From positions 3,844,001 to 3,908,000 of the forward strand of contig NZ_CP108427.1 of the NCBI RefSeq assembly GCF_035982055.1: a stretch of DNA of 64,000 bases, in the 5' to 3' direction. Positions 1-8,302 of this stretch are shown here, one piece after another. The first letter of the stretch is position 1. Each line of letters starts with the position of its first letter. The position numbers and the translations under genes are program-made. The notes below the pieces were generated by a model. The model ran no database searches and was not told where the DNA came from. It saw nothing but the letters and a program-made list of their open reading frames with translations. This stretch comes from Streptomyces sp. NBC_01288. GTDB lineage: Bacteria > Actinomycetota > Actinomycetes > Streptomycetales > Streptomycetaceae.

Positions 1-66
1 TAGGAGGAGCAGGCCTCCGGTGTGGGGTGGTGTCGCGGGGGCGGTGGCGGCGAGCGGTAGGGACAT
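1..66 (-). CDS. 5' end of a gene leaving the window (unidentified)
   Basis: An open frame starts with ATG at 66 on the minus strand and stays open to the window edge (22 residues, starting MSLPLAATAPATPP and ending in a leucine run). A GAGGA-like ribosome-binding site lies about 8 nt upstream. It is co-directional with ridA and would be the next gene of the D-amino-acid arm. A transporter would suit the context, but too little is visible to identify a family. The start itself is only moderately supported. Confidence 0.4.
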   Translation of the reverse strand, partial: MSLPLAATAPATPPHTGGLLLL

Positions 67-110
67 GGTGGGGGTCCTCGTTGTCGTCGTAAGAGCATGG
101 GTCCGAGGGT

Positions 111-128
111 CTGGGGGATGTCCCCCAG
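111..128. terminator. Small GC hairpin downstream of ridA
   Basis: CTGGGGGA and TCCCCCAG are separated by TG, giving a 7-bp stem with a 4-nt loop. It lies about 110 nt past the ridA stop and ahead of the partial gene at the window edge. It could be a terminator or attenuator, but it has no U-tract. Confidence 0.4.
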
Positions 129-209
129 AGGGCACAGCCGGGCAGGGGGGATCGCGGCGCGGCACCCATCGGGGGTGCCGAACCGTCGTACGGTGTGCGG
201 GAGTTGGAG

Positions 210-239
210 CGGTACTAACCCGGTACTAACCCGGTGCTA
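210..239. repeat. 11-bp tandem repeat overlapping the ridA stop
   Basis: The unit CGGTACTAACC occurs at 210-220 and 221-231, followed by a degenerate third copy (CGGTGCTAG...) that contains the ridA stop codon at 237-239. It is one of several short tandem repeats in this window that touch a stop codon. Confidence 0.8.
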
Positions 240-641
240 GCTCAGAACGGCCAGCGCGTCGATCTCGATGAGCAGGCCGGCGGGCAGGCCGACGTAGACC
301 GTCGTGCGCGCGGCGGGGATCTCGACGCGGCCCTCGAAGAACTCGTTGTAGATCGCGTTCATCTCGGCGAAGTGGTCCACGTCCGTCAGATAGACGCGGA
401 TCATCATCGCGTCCTCCCAGCTCGCGCCGCCCTCCTCCAGGATGGCCTGGACGTTGGCGAGGGTCTGGAGGGTCTGCTCGCGCAGGGTCGGCCCGGCCGG
501 TGTCGGCGGCTTGCCCTCCTCGGCGGGGAGGAAGCCGACCTGCCCCGCGACCTGGAGGATGTTCCCCTTGCGGACGCCGTGCGAGAACTTCGCGGGCGGG
601 GCGGTGTGGGTCTTGGGGGTGAGCGCGATCTTGTCGGTCAT
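237..641 (-). CDS. ridA: RidA family enamine/imine deaminase
   Basis: A 134-residue protein of the YjgF/YER057c/UK114 (RidA) family, the usual length for one trimer-forming domain. RidA proteins hydrolyse the reactive 2-aminoacrylate and other enamines/imines released by PLP-dependent dehydratases. The family arginine is present near the C-terminus in the AARTTV stretch, followed by the typical glycine-rich LPAGLLIEIDALAVL ending. The start overlaps the stop of the IclR gene by ATGA, so the two are translationally coupled. A PLP-dependent D-amino-acid deaminase on the opposite arm of this locus gives it an obvious partner: RidA would clear enamine intermediates made by that enzyme. That pairing is inference. 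Confidence 0.92.
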   Translation of the reverse strand: MTDKIALTPKTHTAPPAKFSHGVRKGNILQVAGQVGFLPAEEGKPPTPAGPTLREQTLQTLANVQAILEEGGASWEDAMMIRVYLTDVDHFAEMNAIYNEFFEGRVEIPAARTTVYVGLPAGLLIEIDALAVLS

Positions 642-1399
642 TCGGTATCCCTGGTTGTTGTTCTGCCGGAGTACTCACCACTGATGGCGTCCGCCGTACG
701 ACGGACCAGCGGGAGCAGGGTGAGGAGTTCGTCGGCGGTGACGACGACGTTGGGCGCGGAGACCGACATCGCGGCGGCCACCCGTCCGTCGGCGCCCCGG
801 ATCGGCGCGGCGACGCAGTTGATGGACTCTTCGTGGCCGCCGAGGTCGGTGGCCCAGCCCTGTTCCCGGACCTTCTCCAACTCCCGCAGGAAGGCGGGGG
901 CGTTGGGGGTGGAACGGGCGGTGTACATGGGGTATTCGAGTTTGTCGGCGAGCACCCGGCGTTCACCCTCCGGCAGGTCGGCCAGCAGCAGCTTGGCCAC
1001 GCCCGCGACGGTGATGGCGACGGGCTTGCCGATCCGCGAGTACATGCGCACCGGGTAGCGGCTCTCCACCTTGTCGATGTAGAGGACCTCGTTCTCCTCG
1101 TACACCGCCAGGTGGACGGTATGACCGCACTGCTCGTTCAGCCGGGCGAGATGGGGGTGGGCGATCTCGCGGATGTCGAGGTTCTCCATCGCCTCCTGGG
1201 CGAGGGCGATGAGGCGGGCGCCGAGGCGGTAGCGCTGGTCGGACTGGCGGTAGACCAGGCCGTGTTCGTGCAGGGTGCGCAGGAGGCGCAGGGCCGTCGA
1301 CTTGTGGACGTCGAGGCGCTCGGCGACCTGGCCGAGGTCGGCGGGGCCCTCGGCGAGCAGCGGCAGGATGCTCAGTGCGCGGTCGACGGTCTGACTCAT
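638..1399 (-). CDS. IclR-family transcriptional regulator
   Basis: A 253-residue IclR-family repressor/activator with an N-terminal winged helix (about residues 1-65, with VHKSTALRLLRTL as recognition helix) and a C-terminal effector-binding domain (about 80-245, containing the family stretch INCVAAPI). The start is the ATG at 1399 because it overlaps the kinase stop by ATGA; an in-frame ATG at 1408 is the alternative. Its stop overlaps the ridA start in the same way, so kinase, regulator and ridA form one tight operon. It probably controls the whole D-amino-acid locus through the TGTTGCA/TGCAACA inverted repeat in the divergent region, sensing a pathway keto acid or sugar acid. The target and ligand are inferred. 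Confidence 0.92.
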   Translation of the reverse strand: MSQTVDRALSILPLLAEGPADLGQVAERLDVHKSTALRLLRTLHEHGLVYRQSDQRYRLGARLIALAQEAMENLDIREIAHPHLARLNEQCGHTVHLAVYEENEVLYIDKVESRYPVRMYSRIGKPVAITVAGVAKLLLADLPEGERRVLADKLEYPMYTARSTPNAPAFLRELEKVREQGWATDLGGHEESINCVAAPIRGADGRVAAAMSVSAPNVVVTADELLTLLPLVRRTADAISGEYSGRTTTRDTE

Positions 1400-2442
1400 G
1401 GCGTGCATACCTCCTCGTCGGCCCAGTCGGCGGCGTCGGTCCAGCCGGGGCCGAGTCGAAGTCTCCCCCACGCCCGCTCGTCCAGGGCGACCAGCCGGTC
1501 GGCGTGGTCGCGGACCGGCGGGGCGGCGAGGTCGCCGGGGACGGTGAGGGCGGCGGCGGCCGTGAGATGCCCGTGCCGGAGCCGGTCCCGTACGGGAAGT
1601 CCCCGCAGGGTCGCGGAGAGGAACCCGGCGGCGAAGGCGTCCCCGGCACCGACCGCGGCCACGACGTCGACGTGCGGCGCGGGCACGAAGGTGGCGTCGC
1701 CCCGGTGGAAGACGGTGGCCCCGCGTCCGCCCTGCTTGACGACGAGGGTCTCGGGGTCGGGGAACGCGCCCCGTACGGCATCGGCCCCGACCAGCCCCCA
1801 GACCTCGGCGGCCTCGTCCTCCCCGACGAACACGAGGTCGGCACCCCGCCCCAGCTCCAGCAGCACGCTCGGCCCGTCGGCCCAACGTCCCAGCGCGGGG
1901 CGGTGGTTCACATCGAAGGAGATCAAGGGCCGGCCGGCGCGCATCGCGGTCAGCTCACGCACCAGCCCGAGACAGCCGTCGGAAAGCATCGGGGTGATCC
2001 CCGACAGATGCAGCACCCGCCCGGCCCGCACGGCGTCCAGGTCGACGTTCCCGACGGCCATCGCGGAGGCGGCGGACCCGGCCCGGTAGTACGCCACCTC
2101 GTGCGCGTCGGTGGCCCGGTCCCCGGCGGTACGGAAGTAGATCCCGGTCGGCCGCGCGGGATCACGCCGTACCGCGGACACGTCCACCCCGTACCCGCCG
2201 ATGGTCTCGACGAGATGATCACCGAAGCCGTCCGCCCCCACCCGGCTGACCCACCGGACGGTGTGCCCGGCGGCGGCCAGCACGCACGCCACATTCGACT
2301 CCGCGCCGCCGATGGCACGATCGAAGGACGGCACATCGGCGAGGCGGCCGGGCCGGCTGGGTAGGAACGTGACCATGGACTCGCCCAGCGCTACGACGTC
2401 CACGACGTCACGGGCGGCGGTGGACAGTCCGTCGGCGGTCAC
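1396..2442 (-). CDS. PfkB-family carbohydrate kinase (2-keto-3-deoxygluconate kinase-like)
   Basis: A 348-residue ribokinase/PfkB-fold sugar kinase. The N-terminal VVALGESMVTFLP, the substrate motif IGGAESNVA and the C-terminal PfkB signature VVAAVGAGDAFAAGF (catalytic Asp in GAGD) are all present. The N-terminal pattern is most like KdgK-type kinases, which phosphorylate 2-keto-3-deoxygluconate, but substrate specificity cannot be read from sequence. The gene starts with GTG at 2442, with GGAG about 10 nt upstream, and opens the left-running operon kinase-iclR-ridA. Placement beside a D-amino-acid deacylase/deaminase suggests a 2-oxo acid product may be channelled into central metabolism. 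Confidence 0.85.
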   Translation of the reverse strand: MTADGLSTAARDVVDVVALGESMVTFLPSRPGRLADVPSFDRAIGGAESNVACVLAAAGHTVRWVSRVGADGFGDHLVETIGGYGVDVSAVRRDPARPTGIYFRTAGDRATDAHEVAYYRAGSAASAMAVGNVDLDAVRAGRVLHLSGITPMLSDGCLGLVRELTAMRAGRPLISFDVNHRPALGRWADGPSVLLELGRGADLVFVGEDEAAEVWGLVGADAVRGAFPDPETLVVKQGGRGATVFHRGDATFVPAPHVDVVAAVGAGDAFAAGFLSATLRGLPVRDRLRHGHLTAAAALTVPGDLAAPPVRDHADRLVALDERAWGRLRLGPGWTDAADWADEEVCTP

Positions 2443-2542
2443 GATGGTGATGGCTCCTCGTCGGTGCGCCGGGGTGGCGGCGGCTCCGTTGACCCGGTGT
2501 TGGGCGAGATGTTAGACAGCGGTAAGCGATATACGCAATGAA

Positions 2543-2561
2543 TGTTGCAGGGATTGCAACA
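2543..2561. promoter_or_regulatory. Operator-like inverted repeat in the divergent D-amino-acid promoter region
   Basis: A perfect inverted repeat, TGTTGCA-GGGAT-TGCAACA, lies 20 nt before the start of the deaminase gene and about 100 nt from the start of the left-running operon, so one regulator could control both arms. IclR-family proteins commonly bind TTGCA/TGCAA-like palindromes, so the linked IclR protein is the natural candidate. Confidence 0.7.
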
Positions 2562-2581
2562 CTCCAGCTCAGGGAGGCCCC

Positions 2582-3865
2582 ATGGTCCGCGACTCCGGTA
2601 CCGAAGCGCTCACCCGGCTCGCCGGGGAACGCGTCGACCACCGTTTCAAGGGCCTCCCCCCGGACGCGGACGGCCTCACGCTCACCGAACTGGCGGCCCA
2701 GCGCCGCAACCTCTTCACCGACGGCTTCACCACCCCCGTCCTCGCCCTCTCCGCCGAGCGCCTGGACCACAACCTCCGCCTCATGGAGACGTACGCGACC
2801 CGCCACGGCCTCGCCTTCGCGCCACACGGCAAGACCTCCATGGCCCCCCAGCTCTTCCACCGCCAACTGGCCCACGGCGCCTGGGGCATCACCCTCGCGG
2901 TCCCCCACCAGGTCCGCGTGGCACGGCAGTTCGGGATCGGCAGCATCTTCCTCGCGAACGAAGTGGTCGACCCGTCCGCCCTGAAGTGGATCTCCTCCGA
3001 ACTGGACGCGGACGACGACTTCCGCTTCATCTGCTACGTCGACTCGGTGCGCGGCGTCGAGTTGATGGACGCGGCCCTGCGCGACGCCGCCCGCCCGCTG
3101 GACGTCGTCGTCGAACTGGCCGCCGGCGAGGGTGCCCGCACCGGCGTGCGCACGGAGGCGGAGTGCGCGGCGGTCGCGGACGCGGTGGCCGCCGTAGGGA
3201 CGCTGCGGCTGGTCGGGGTCGCCGGCTATGAGGGCGAGGTGCCGCAGGCCGATCCGGAGCGGGTGCACGCGTGGCTGCGTCAACTGACCGCTCTCGCCGT
3301 GGACTTCGACAAGGACGGACGCTTCTCGGGATCCGGGCTCGACGAGATCGTGGTCAGCGCGGGTGGCAGCGCGTGGTTCGACGCGGTGGCCGACGTCTTC
3401 GCCGAGCAGCCCGAACTCTCGCTCCCCGCACTGAAGTTGCTGCGCTCGGGTGCCTACGTCTCGCACGACGACGGCCACTACCGCGAGATCACCCCCTTCA
3501 CCCGCATCCCCGAAGAGGGCGCCCTGGAACCCGCGTTCCGGCTCTGGGCGCAGATCGTCTCCCGCCCCTCCCCCGAGCAGGCCTTCGCCAACGCGGGCAA
3601 GCGGGACGCGGCCTACGACCTCGACCTCCCCGCCGCCCAGGTCGTCCGCCGCGACGGCACCGAGCGCCCGGCGACCGGCGTCGAGGTGACGGGCCTGTCC
3701 GACCAGCACGCCTGGCTGCGGACGGCCCCGGATGCGGACCTTGAGGTGGGTGACTGGATCGGCCTGGGCCTGTCCCACCCCTGCACGTCCTTCGACAAGT
3801 GGCAGCTGATCCCGGTGACGGAGGCGGACGGGACGGTCGTCGACTACATCCGTACGTTCTTCTAG
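2582..3865 (+). CDS. D-amino-acid deaminase (D-serine/D-threonine dehydratase-like, fold type III PLP)
   Basis: A 427-residue protein of the alanine-racemase-fold D-serine dehydratase/D-threonine aldolase group. The PLP lysine is visible as K84 in APHGKTSMAP, at the end of the first barrel strands. The C-terminal beta domain carries the metal site as H399 and C401 in SHPCTSFDKW, preceded by the family DQHAWL stretch, so the zinc-dependent eukaryotic-type dehydratase chemistry is intact. Such enzymes convert D-amino acids to 2-oxo acid and ammonia through an enamine. The start is supported by AGGGAGG 5-7 nt upstream. It heads the right-running arm, followed by the D-aminoacylase that would supply its substrate. 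Genome pipelines often label this family simply amino acid deaminase. Confidence 0.85.
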   Translation: MVRDSGTEALTRLAGERVDHRFKGLPPDADGLTLTELAAQRRNLFTDGFTTPVLALSAERLDHNLRLMETYATRHGLAFAPHGKTSMAPQLFHRQLAHGAWGITLAVPHQVRVARQFGIGSIFLANEVVDPSALKWISSELDADDDFRFICYVDSVRGVELMDAALRDAARPLDVVVELAAGEGARTGVRTEAECAAVADAVAAVGTLRLVGVAGYEGEVPQADPERVHAWLRQLTALAVDFDKDGRFSGSGLDEIVVSAGGSAWFDAVADVFAEQPELSLPALKLLRSGAYVSHDDGHYREITPFTRIPEEGALEPAFRLWAQIVSRPSPEQAFANAGKRDAAYDLDLPAAQVVRRDGTERPATGVEVTGLSDQHAWLRTAPDADLEVGDWIGLGLSHPCTSFDKWQLIPVTEADGTVVDYIRTFF

Positions 3866-3897
3866 AGGCCGCGTCGGACCCCGCTGGAGGCATGGGC

Positions 3898-5505
3898 ATG
3901 GAAGAACTGGTCATCCGGGACGCGGACGTCGTCGACGGCAGTGGCGGCCCGTCGTACCGCGCAGATGTCGTGATCGACGGCGGCCGGATCGTCTCGATCG
4001 TGCAGGAGGCCGCGGCGGCGGGCTGCCAACGCCCCAAGGCACGCCGGGAGTTGGACGCGGAGGGCCTGACCCTCTCCCCCGGCTTCATCGACATGCACGC
4101 CCACAGCGACCTGGCCCTGCTCCGCGACCCGGACCACAGCGCCAAGGCCGCGCAGGGGGTGACCCTCGAAGTCATCGGCCAGGACGGGCTGTCGTACGCC
4201 CCCGTCGACGACCGCACGCTGGCCGAGGTGCGCCGGGCGATCACCGGGTGGAACGGCTACGGCGACGACATCGACTTCGACTGGCGTTCGGTGGGCGAGT
4301 ACTTGGACCGGTTGGATCGCGGAGTGGCGGTCAACGCGGCCTACTTGATCCCGCAGGGCACGGTCCGGATGCTCGCCGTCGGCTGGGAGGACCGGGAGGC
4401 GACACCCCAAGAGCTGGACCGGATGCGGCAGTTGGTCGCCGAGGGCATGGAACAGGGCGCGGTCGGCATGTCGTCCGGGCTCACCTACACCCCCGGCATG
4501 TACGCCAAGGACGCCGAACTCACCGAACTGTGCCGGGTGGTGGCGTCCTACGACGGCTACTACTGCCCCCACCACCGCTCGTACGGCGCGGGCGCACTGG
4601 AGGCCTACGCGGAGATGGTGGAGCTGAGCCACGAGGCGGGCTGCTCCCTCCATCTGGCTCACGCCACCATGAACTTCGGCGTGAACGAGGGCCGGGCACC
4701 GGAGCTCCTGTCCCTCCTGGACGAGGCCCTGGCGAACGGCGCGGACATCAGCCTCGACACCTACCCCTACACCCCCGGCTGCACAACTCTCGTGGCCATG
4801 CTGCCGAGTTGGGCGAGCGAGGGCGGCCCGGACGAGATCCTGAGACGCCTGGCGGACGACGACACCTCCGACCGTATCCGCCACCACCTGGAGGTGATCG
4901 GCTCGGACGGCTGCCACGGGGTGCCGATGGAGTGGGACACGATCGAGATCGCGGGGGTCGAGAATCCCGAACTGGCGGACTACGTAGGCCGCCGCCTCGA
5001 CAGTTGGACAACGGCCCGTCACCTGCTCCTCTCCGACCGACTCGCCCCGTCGATCCTCCAGCACGTGGGCCACGAGGAGAACGTCCGCCAGATCATGCGG
5101 CACCGCGTCCACACCGGCGGCTCGGACGGCATCCTCCAGGGCGCGAAGCCGCATCCACGGGCGTACGGCACGTTCCCGCGCTATCTCGGCCATTACGTAA
5201 GGGAGTTGGGACTCCTGTCCCTGGAGGAGTGCGTGGCCCACCTGACGTCCCGCCCGGCAGCCCGCCTGCGCCTGCCGGACCGGGGCCTGGTCAAGGAGGG
5301 CTACCGCGCGGACCTGGTGTTGTTCAACCCGCTGACGGTGGCGGCAGGTTCGACCTTCGAGGACCCGCGCAAGCTACCGACCGGCATCCCCCACGTACTG
5401 ATCGACGGCCGCTTCGTGATCGAGGACGGCCGGCGGACGGACGTACTGGCGGGGCGGTCGGTCCGTCGCAGTCCCGTGCGACGGAACGCCAACTCCCGCT
5501 CTTGA
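3898..5505 (+). CDS. N-acyl-D-amino-acid deacylase (D-aminoacylase)
   Basis: A 535-residue amidohydrolase-superfamily enzyme that removes the acyl group from N-acyl-D-amino acids. The metal-binding HxH is present at H67/H69 in GFIDMHAHSDLALL, with SGLTYTPGMYA and the conserved HHRSYG stretch further on and a C-terminal composite beta-sandwich around YRADLVLFNP. I chose ATG 3898 because GGAGG at 3886-3890 gives a 7-nt spacing; ATG 3892 would leave only 1 nt. The gene starts 32 nt after the deaminase stop, so the two are probably co-transcribed: deacylation yields the free D-amino acid that the upstream enzyme deaminates. The source may be peptidoglycan- or peptide-derived N-acyl-D-amino acids (inference). 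Confidence 0.92.
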   Translation: MEELVIRDADVVDGSGGPSYRADVVIDGGRIVSIVQEAAAAGCQRPKARRELDAEGLTLSPGFIDMHAHSDLALLRDPDHSAKAAQGVTLEVIGQDGLSYAPVDDRTLAEVRRAITGWNGYGDDIDFDWRSVGEYLDRLDRGVAVNAAYLIPQGTVRMLAVGWEDREATPQELDRMRQLVAEGMEQGAVGMSSGLTYTPGMYAKDAELTELCRVVASYDGYYCPHHRSYGAGALEAYAEMVELSHEAGCSLHLAHATMNFGVNEGRAPELLSLLDEALANGADISLDTYPYTPGCTTLVAMLPSWASEGGPDEILRRLADDDTSDRIRHHLEVIGSDGCHGVPMEWDTIEIAGVENPELADYVGRRLDSWTTARHLLLSDRLAPSILQHVGHEENVRQIMRHRVHTGGSDGILQGAKPHPRAYGTFPRYLGHYVRELGLLSLEECVAHLTSRPAARLRLPDRGLVKEGYRADLVLFNPLTVAAGSTFEDPRKLPTGIPHVLIDGRFVIEDGRRTDVLAGRSVRRSPVRRNANSRS

Positions 5506-5506
5506 C

Positions 5507-6343
5507 TTACGGCTTGGGCAGCGTGCAGGTGGACGTGCTGAGGGCAAGCACGTTGGCCGAGGTGAAGCAGGCCGGGATGTTGTAGGTCTCCTCGGCGTAG
5601 TTGATGCCCTCGCGGACCGTCACCGTGCCGTTCTCGGAGACCTCGCACGGGTTGTTCTCGGTGCAGGTCTCGCCGTCCTCGTTGCCCGTGTTGTTCACGG
5701 CGACGACCTGCCCGGTGCTGGTGTCGATCACCGGGGACCCCGACGTACCCCCGATCGTGTTGCACGCGGAGGTGTAACGGACCGAGTCCTTCCAGGTCCA
5801 GTCACCCTCCTTCAGCCGGTACACGAACCCGTCGATGCTGCAGCTGTAGATCGTCTTCCAGTACCCGGAGACGACCTTGATCGCGGTACCGGCGGTCGGG
5901 TGCGTGGCGCTCACGGTGAGCGGGCTGATGCCGTACGCGCTCTTGATCGCCGCGTACGTCGTGGTGGTGCGGTAGATCGTCACGTCCGTGTCGGTCATCG
6001 TCGAGTAGACGACCTGGTTGGCGCGGAGCGTGGCGACCTTGGTGCCGGCCGAGTTCAGCAGCCCGAAGGTACGGCTGGAGGACTGGCCTGTGATGACCTC
6101 ACCGGGCTCCGGGAAGCCGGTCTCCAGGCAGTGCCCGTTGGTCATGACCAGCGCCGGAGCGGTGTCGGTCGAGTTCGGGAAGCGGATGACCGAGCCGGAG
6201 CAGTTGCTGAGCGAGACGATGCCGGCGAAGTCGACGGTCACCGCGGCGGCCTTCGGTGCCACCTGGGGTGCGGCGACCGCGGGTGCCACGCCCGCCCCGG
6301 CGATGGCCAGGGTGGAGAGCGCGGCAAGGAGAGGCTTGTTCAT
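5507..6343 (-). CDS. Secreted trypsin-like serine protease
   Basis: A 278-residue secreted protease of the trypsin/chymotrypsin fold. It has a signal peptide (residues 1-25, MNKPLLAALSTLAIAGAG... with AVAA cleavage context) and then the catalytic triad H71 (MTNGHCL), D120 (TDTDVTIYR) and S201 (GGTSGSPV). Several cysteines (C48, C72, C168, C194 and a C-terminal group) suggest disulfides. There is no pro-domain of the alpha-lytic type, so it resembles the short V8/glutamyl-endopeptidase-like secreted proteases of actinomycetes. It is convergent with the D-aminoacylase (1-bp gap) and divergent from the aminotransferase. Substrate is unknown. Confidence 0.88.
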   Translation of the reverse strand: MNKPLLAALSTLAIAGAGVAPAVAAPQVAPKAAAVTVDFAGIVSLSNCSGSVIRFPNSTDTAPALVMTNGHCLETGFPEPGEVITGQSSSRTFGLLNSAGTKVATLRANQVVYSTMTDTDVTIYRTTTTYAAIKSAYGISPLTVSATHPTAGTAIKVVSGYWKTIYSCSIDGFVYRLKEGDWTWKDSVRYTSACNTIGGTSGSPVIDTSTGQVVAVNNTGNEDGETCTENNPCEVSENGTVTVREGINYAEETYNIPACFTSANVLALSTSTCTLPKP

Positions 6344-6522
6344 GTGGGGGTCCCCTCTTATGACGAGACGACCGGAGATCTTCCGGCCGCCGTCTTTTTG
6401 TCATGGGCATTGTGATCGTTGAGAGGGGAGGGGGCAAGGATCGGTTTCCGGCCGTTCGCGGCGCGTCTCATGTGGCGGAAAGCACGAGCCAAGTCTCGTT
6501 ACCGCGCCGTAAGCTCACCGAC

Positions 6523-7734
6523 ATGCAGGTGATCCAGTCGACCAAGCTCTCCAACGTCTGTTACGAGATCCGGGGCCCGGTTCTCGAAGAGGCGATGCGT
6601 CTGGAGGCGGCAGGCCACCGCATCCTGAAGCTGAACACCGGGAATCCGGCGGCCTTCGGGTTCGAGTGCCCGCCCGAGATCCTGGAGGACATCCTCCGGA
6701 ACGTGTCGTCGGCGCACGGGTACGGCGACGCGAAGGGGCTGCTGGCGGCCCGCCGCGCGGTCGTCATGCACAACCAGACCCTGGGCATCGAGACGGACGT
6801 AGAACACGTCTTCATCGGCAACGGCGTCTCCGAACTGATCGTCATGGCGATGCAGGGACTGCTCGACGACGGCGACGAGGTCCTCGTACCGTCGCCGGAC
6901 TACCCGCTGTGGACCGCCGCCGTCTCGCTCTCCGGCGGCACCGCCGTGCACTACCGCTGCGACGAGCAGTCCGACTGGATGCCCGACCTCGCCGACGTCG
7001 AGCGCAAGGTCAGCGACCGCACCAAGGCGATCGTCATCATCAACCCGAACAACCCGACCGGCGCGGTGTACGACGAGGAGATGATCAAGGGCCTCACCGA
7101 CATCGCCCGCCGCCACAACCTGCTCGTCTGCTCCGACGAGATCTACGACAAGATCCTCTACGACGGCGCCACGCACACCCCGACCGCGAAGGTCGCCCCG
7201 GATCTGCTCACCCTCACCTTCAACGGCATGTCGAAGGCGTACCGGGTGGCCGGATACCGCGTCGGGTGGATGTCGATCTCGGGGCCGCGCGCGCACGCCG
7301 ACTCCTATATCGAGGGTCTGACGATCCTGGCCAATATGCGGCTCTGCGCGAACATGCCCGGGCAGCACGGGGTCGTCGCCGCGCTCAGTGGGCGGCAGAC
7401 CATCAACGATCTGGTGCTGCCGGGCGGTCGGTTGAAGGAGCAGCGGGATGTGGCGTACGAGCTGCTGACCCAGATTCCGGGTGTGACCTGCGTGAAGCCG
7501 AAGGGGGCGCTGTACCTGTTCCCTCGGCTCGATCCGCAGGTGTTCAAGGTCAAGGACGACCGGCAGATGGTGCTCGACCTGCTCCGCCAGGAGAAGATCA
7601 TGGTCGTCCACGGCACCGGGTTCAACTGGTCCGAGCCCGATCACTTCCGGGTCGTGACGCTGCCGTCGGTCGGGGATCTGCGGGACGCGGTGACGCGGAT
7701 CGGGAACTTCCTGGACGGGTACAGCCAGCCGTAA
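6523..7734 (+). CDS. Alanine-type aminotransferase (class I/II, AlaA-like)
   Basis: A 403-residue PLP-dependent fold-type-I aminotransferase. The PLP lysine is K238 in FNGMSKAYRVAGYR, and the asparagine/aspartate cofactor contacts are in NPNNPTGAVYDEE and CSDEIYDKI. The N-terminal segment QSTKLSNVCYEIRGPVLEEA is characteristic of the AlaA/AlaT alanine-synthesising group, which makes alanine from pyruvate and glutamate. ATG 6523 matches where family members start; frames opening further upstream lack family sequence. It is a single gene, divergent from the protease, and followed by a weak GGCC-loop-GGCC hairpin around 7758-7774. Confidence 0.9.
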   Translation: MQVIQSTKLSNVCYEIRGPVLEEAMRLEAAGHRILKLNTGNPAAFGFECPPEILEDILRNVSSAHGYGDAKGLLAARRAVVMHNQTLGIETDVEHVFIGNGVSELIVMAMQGLLDDGDEVLVPSPDYPLWTAAVSLSGGTAVHYRCDEQSDWMPDLADVERKVSDRTKAIVIINPNNPTGAVYDEEMIKGLTDIARRHNLLVCSDEIYDKILYDGATHTPTAKVAPDLLTLTFNGMSKAYRVAGYRVGWMSISGPRAHADSYIEGLTILANMRLCANMPGQHGVVAALSGRQTINDLVLPGGRLKEQRDVAYELLTQIPGVTCVKPKGALYLFPRLDPQVFKVKDDRQMVLDLLRQEKIMVVHGTGFNWSEPDHFRVVTLPSVGDLRDAVTRIGNFLDGYSQP

Positions 7735-7782
7735 ACATCCTCGATCAGGGTTCTTCCGGCCAATTTTTCGGCCAGCACAACT

Positions 7783-7797
7783 TTAGACGAGATCTAA
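7783..7797. promoter_or_regulatory. Operator-like palindrome TTAGA-N5-TCTAA
   Basis: TTAGA (7783-7787) and TCTAA (7793-7797) form an AT-rich inverted repeat in otherwise GC-rich DNA. TAGGAT at 7800-7805, immediately downstream, could serve as a -10 element. It lies about 40 nt before the start of the small gene at 7837 and looks like a regulator site of the MarR or TetR kind. No regulator is linked. Confidence 0.5.
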
Positions 7798-7807
7798 GCT
7801 AGGATGG

Positions 7808-7829
7808 TTTCCTGTCTGAGCACAGGAGA
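7808..7829 (+). promoter_or_regulatory. RBS-sequestering leader hairpin
   Basis: TCCTGT (7810-7815) pairs with ACAGGA (7822-7827) around a CTGAGC loop, and T7808/T7809 can extend the stem against G7828/A7829. The right arm contains the AGGAG Shine-Dalgarno sequence (7824-7828) of the gene starting at 7837. Translation of that gene could therefore be limited by this stem. Confidence 0.5.
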
Positions 7830-7836
7830 CCATGCC

Positions 7837-8238
7837 ATGTACGAGCCGATCCGCACGAAGTCGGTCCACAGCACGGTGGCCCGCACACCTTCCTCCGACA
7901 TTCCGCATCGGTCGCGCGAGGAGGAACTGGACATTCAGCTTGCGGGGCATCTCGCCGCGCTGCTTGCGGTGACCGATGAACTGCGGGCGCTGGAGCCTTC
8001 CGACGAGTTGGACGTGGCTGCGGAGAGGCTTGCCGGGCAGTTGACGCGGTTGCGTGGGGCCTCGCCCAGCCGGGCGTCGTCTGCGGCCGCTTCTACGTCC
8101 CGTTTGGATGCGCTGCACCTGAAGGCTCATGCGCTTGCCGGGCGGGCGTTGGTTGTTGCGGCTTCCCGTGCGGATACTGCGGCGGCGATTCTGTCTGCCG
8201 AGCGGATGGATGCGCATGCGGTGACTGTGGTCGCCTGA
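7837..8238 (+). CDS. Hypothetical helical protein
   Basis: A 133-residue protein with no family I recognise. The N-terminal 25 residues are polar. The rest is predicted to be alpha-helical and alanine/leucine-rich (EEELDIQLAGHLAALLAVTDELRALEPSDELDVAAERL..., then LDALHLKAHALAGRALVVAASRADTAAAILSAERMDAHA), with the look of a helical bundle and no membrane segment. The start at 7837 has AGGAG 8 nt upstream. ATG 7832 and GTG/ATG codons just upstream are also possible but lack the same spacing. It stands alone between the aminotransferase and the signalling island, with its own palindrome and leader hairpin, which suggests tight regulation. Confidence 0.75.
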   Translation: MYEPIRTKSVHSTVARTPSSDIPHRSREEELDIQLAGHLAALLAVTDELRALEPSDELDVAAERLAGQLTRLRGASPSRASSAAASTSRLDALHLKAHALAGRALVVAASRADTAAAILSAERMDAHAVTVVA

Positions 8239-8302
8239 GCTGCGCTGCCTATTCGCCGTAGGGGTTCTGTTTTGTTGCGGGTGCGCGCCCGTCGTGGCTT
8301 GT

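Noticed and set aside
20..229. A 69-codon open frame at the left edge
   Set aside because: Gly/Val/Arg-rich composition, no RBS and overlap with the better-supported minus-strand start make it a shadow frame.
226..1885. Long upstream extension of the IclR gene and an overlapping 246-codon frame
   Set aside because: The extension is low-complexity and overlaps the kinase gene. The IclR domain begins at the ATG overlapping the kinase stop.
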